64,000 nucleotides of DNA. It comes from Bradysia coprophila (taxonomy: Eukaryota > Arthropoda > Insecta > Diptera > Sciaridae). Positions 61,846 to 64,000 of the stretch are shown here, in pieces. The position numbers and the translations under genes are program-made. The notes below the pieces were generated by a model. The model did no database searches. It was not told the DNA's origin and worked only from the letters and a program-made list of their open reading frames with translations. The DNA is taken from the NCBI RefSeq assembly GCF_014529535.1, contig NW_023503313.1, positions 2,190,081 through 2,254,080 of the forward strand, written 5' to 3'. How positions within the stretch are numbered: the stretch's first letter is position 1; every line of letters starts with the position of its first letter.

Positions 61846-62770
61846 AGGGATTCTTCACAGAAGACCGAAATCGGACGCATTTTCTATTGGAATTTTTTAT
61901 ATGTGCCCAGTAAGGTATTCGACCCCAGAAGCCAAAACCACTTTCAAAAAAATTCTTCGAAGCTTTTGTGGCTGGTATGAGGTGATCGAAAACCGAAAAC
62001 TTGCACTTTTCTTACAAAAATATCTGCAGTTACACGAGCCGTACAGGGTCGTGTGGGGTGTCATTAAAAAGGTAATTGCATATACTTCCGGGGCAAATAG
62101 GGTCTTATTGGGTTTAGAATTCATCTACACTGAGATATGTACAGTTGAAGTTTTCAACTGGAAAAAGACTGAAAACTTACACTTTTCTTACAGAAATTTC
62201 TCGAGGTACACGAAACGTGCATGGTCGTGTGGGGTGTCATTAGAAAGGTAATTTTATGTACTTTCAGGGCACATAGGGTCTTGTTGGGGTTTGGAAGCAT
62301 CTACGACTAATTATGAGAAGTTGAAATGTTTAAGTGCTTATATCGAATCGAAGATGCTACCAAACTTCCGTAAGATCTATTTTCCCTGAAAGTTCCGCGT
62401 ACCTCGAGAAATTTCTGTAAGAAAAGTGTAAATTTTCAGTCTTTTCTCGGTTGAAAACTTCAACTGTACTTATCTCAGTGTAGATGAATGTCAAACCCAA
62501 TAAGACCCTATTTGCCCCGGAAGTACATGCAATTACCTTGCTAATGACACCCCACACGATCATGAACGGCTCGTGTAACTGGAGATATTTTTGTAAGAAA
62601 AGTGCAAGTTTTCGGTTTTCGATCACCTCAAACTAGCCACACAAGCTTCGAAGAATTTTTTTGAAAGTGGTTTTGGCTTCTGGGGTCTAATACCTTTCTA
62701 GGTACTTTTAAAAAATTCCAATAGAAAATGCGTCCGATTTCGGTCTTCTGTTTTTCAGAAGAATCTCTCT
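61846..62770. mobile_element. Long inverted-repeat (foldback) element
   Basis: Arms at about 61846-62210 and 62397-62770 are inverted copies of each other, with high identity but scattered differences; the spacer is about 190 bases. Landmarks are AGAAGACCGAAATCGGACGC on the left and GCGTCCGATTTCGGTCTTCT on the right. Within the element a unit of about 170-180 bases is repeated in direct orientation (about 61988-62150 and 62160-62330; both contain TCGTGTGGGGTGTCATTA). A transcript across it would form a long hairpin. No transposase is seen. Confidence 0.82.
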
Positions 62771-64000
62771 TTCTATATCGCTATGCAACAAACAATCTGC
62801 ATTTTTCAGATATATTCAGTCTTTTCCAGAGCCTCATTGCAAATTACGAACGTAATTTGCATTCAGAAACCTCATATTGACCTCTTGACTTCAGTCATTT
62901 GAAATAGATTTGTTGAAAGCGTCACTTATTGTAGGTTTCATTAGGGGTATCTAACCTTAAAAACAAAACAATTTGAACAATAAATTCAAATTTCGAGCGC
63001 GAACAACGCTCTTTAAAATGATGAATAAATTGCCTGCGCTTGAAGCCGAATTTATTTTTAATTAATCTAGGAAATGAGGAAAATCGATCGGTTTACAGTC
63101 ACGGAATTATAAGAAGTAACAAATACAATCCAATCGATGCTATTCATTCCGCTCCACATGCATTACGTATATGTATTATAACGTGTAATTCGCACGTGGA
63201 ATGCATAACGTCGCTTCGATTGGATTGTAATTGTTGAAAATATAACTTCTTATAATTCTTCCACCGTCACGTTTTTTAACCTTTTTTCATACTATGAATT
63301 TAAAAATTTCAAAATTAATAGACGTATGCACGTCGCCGCCATACGACAATCATTTGGGTAATTAATTTTTGATTTTTTTTTTACCATATTGTCTTGACTT
63401 GCATATTATGCCAATTATCTTATACGATACTTGAACAACCATAATAAAGACACAAACAAAGCAATAAACATTGTCGTACCAACAAGAATTTTTTTTTTCT
63501 TTCTAAAATTATCAAATCAAATGAGTGCCCTAAAGCGAAAGACGCACCAGTACGACTTTATCTACTTCTCTTACTCGTTTGTTTACAAATTTTCATGTTT
63601 CGATTAAAAATAAATTTTTGTTTTCGAAAGATATTTTGAACTCAGCCAATTTGTTTTAAAACAAATCGTTAGCCGTACCAGAATTGAAAACTGAAATTAA
63701 AAAAAAAAGGAATTCGTTTTTATCGGCAAATTGTAGATCCCATATAATCGCGACGTAGTCAGTGTGTGTATGCATTCAGAAGTGTAAGTAGGTCGAAAAA
63801 TGCGAAAACTAATTTAATCTGCCGTGAAAAATATGACTCATTCTCCTCCTTAATTGTTGTACACATTAAAATGATAAAATTGTCGTCACATCTCAAGATC
63901 AACAATACCTAAAACGCGTTAAGTAAATGTGCAATAAAAGATTGTAATCTATAATATACGCAAACCATCAGCAGCAACAACAACTTCATTAATTTCTTTC
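62771..64000. other. AT-rich sequence to the right edge
   Basis: No exon is visible. Small palindromes occur, including GAATTATAAGAAGT near 63104 and its complement near 63243, which bracket about 130 bases. Confidence 0.4.

Noticed and set aside
61901-62626. Open frames of 116 and 89 codons in the foldback arms with similar translations
   Set aside because: They are similar because the arms are inverted copies; there is no domain, and one frame lacks a sensible start. Treated as repeat sequence.
1-64000. tRNA, rRNA, CRISPR or bacterial-type operon features
   Set aside because: A visual scan for GGTTCGA-type T-loops and repeated spacer arrays found nothing convincing, and the DNA is clearly eukaryotic. 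A dedicated RNA-gene scan could still find a small RNA gene that I missed.

Overview
The window is eukaryotic, AT-rich, intron-containing nuclear DNA, most likely from a dipteran insect. The evidence is the spliced gene structure with GT-AG introns, a ZAD-type C2H2 zinc-finger gene (an arthropod family), a phosphorylase-kinase alpha subunit whose text resembles the fly protein, and long A/T homopolymer tracts. I cannot name the species; a lower dipteran (fungus-gnat or midge type) is a guess from base composition and foldback-transposon load. All gene models below were assembled by hand from splice sites, reading-frame continuity and family knowledge; no search was run.

Layout. From 1 to about 9.5 kb there is no convincing gene except a possible first exon at the left edge. 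A ZFAND5/6-type A20/AN1 zinc-finger gene (+) lies at 10051-12242, followed by about 6.6 kb of extremely A/T-rich DNA that may include its 3'UTR. A transposon-like element with 12-bp terminal inverted repeats occupies 20113-21291. A compact block of seven genes follows: ZC3H3 (+, 22192-24495), phosphorylase kinase alpha (-, 24888-35992, 19 constitutive-length exons plus one duplicated alternative exon), Notchless (-, 37436-39249), an 11-finger ZAD zinc-finger protein (-, 40784-44223), a putative secreted Cys-rich/SPRY protein (-, 44697-46413), GATAD1 (+, 47950-48962) and DNA ligase 1 (-, 49144-52739). From 54143 to the right edge there is a likely first coding exon followed by about 10 kb of intron-like DNA with several foldback elements.

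The genes do not form one pathway. They are mostly housekeeping or chromatin/RNA genes (60S ribosome assembly, nuclear poly(A) RNA handling, replication/repair ligation, H3K4me3-associated GATAD1, glycogen-breakdown control). Two convergent pairs (ZC3H3/PHKA and GATAD1/LIG1) have short gaps between coding ends (392 and 181 bp).

The most interesting points are: (1) two homologous, equal-length (148 nt), same-phase exons in the phosphorylase kinase alpha gene that must be mutually exclusive to keep frame; (2) a protein with an apparent signal peptide, a Cys-rich N-terminal region and an SPRY-like domain, an unusual combination; (3) several short near-perfect hairpins in introns, one pre-miRNA-sized; and (4) at least four families of foldback/MITE-like elements, one copy sitting about 200 bp upstream of Notchless.
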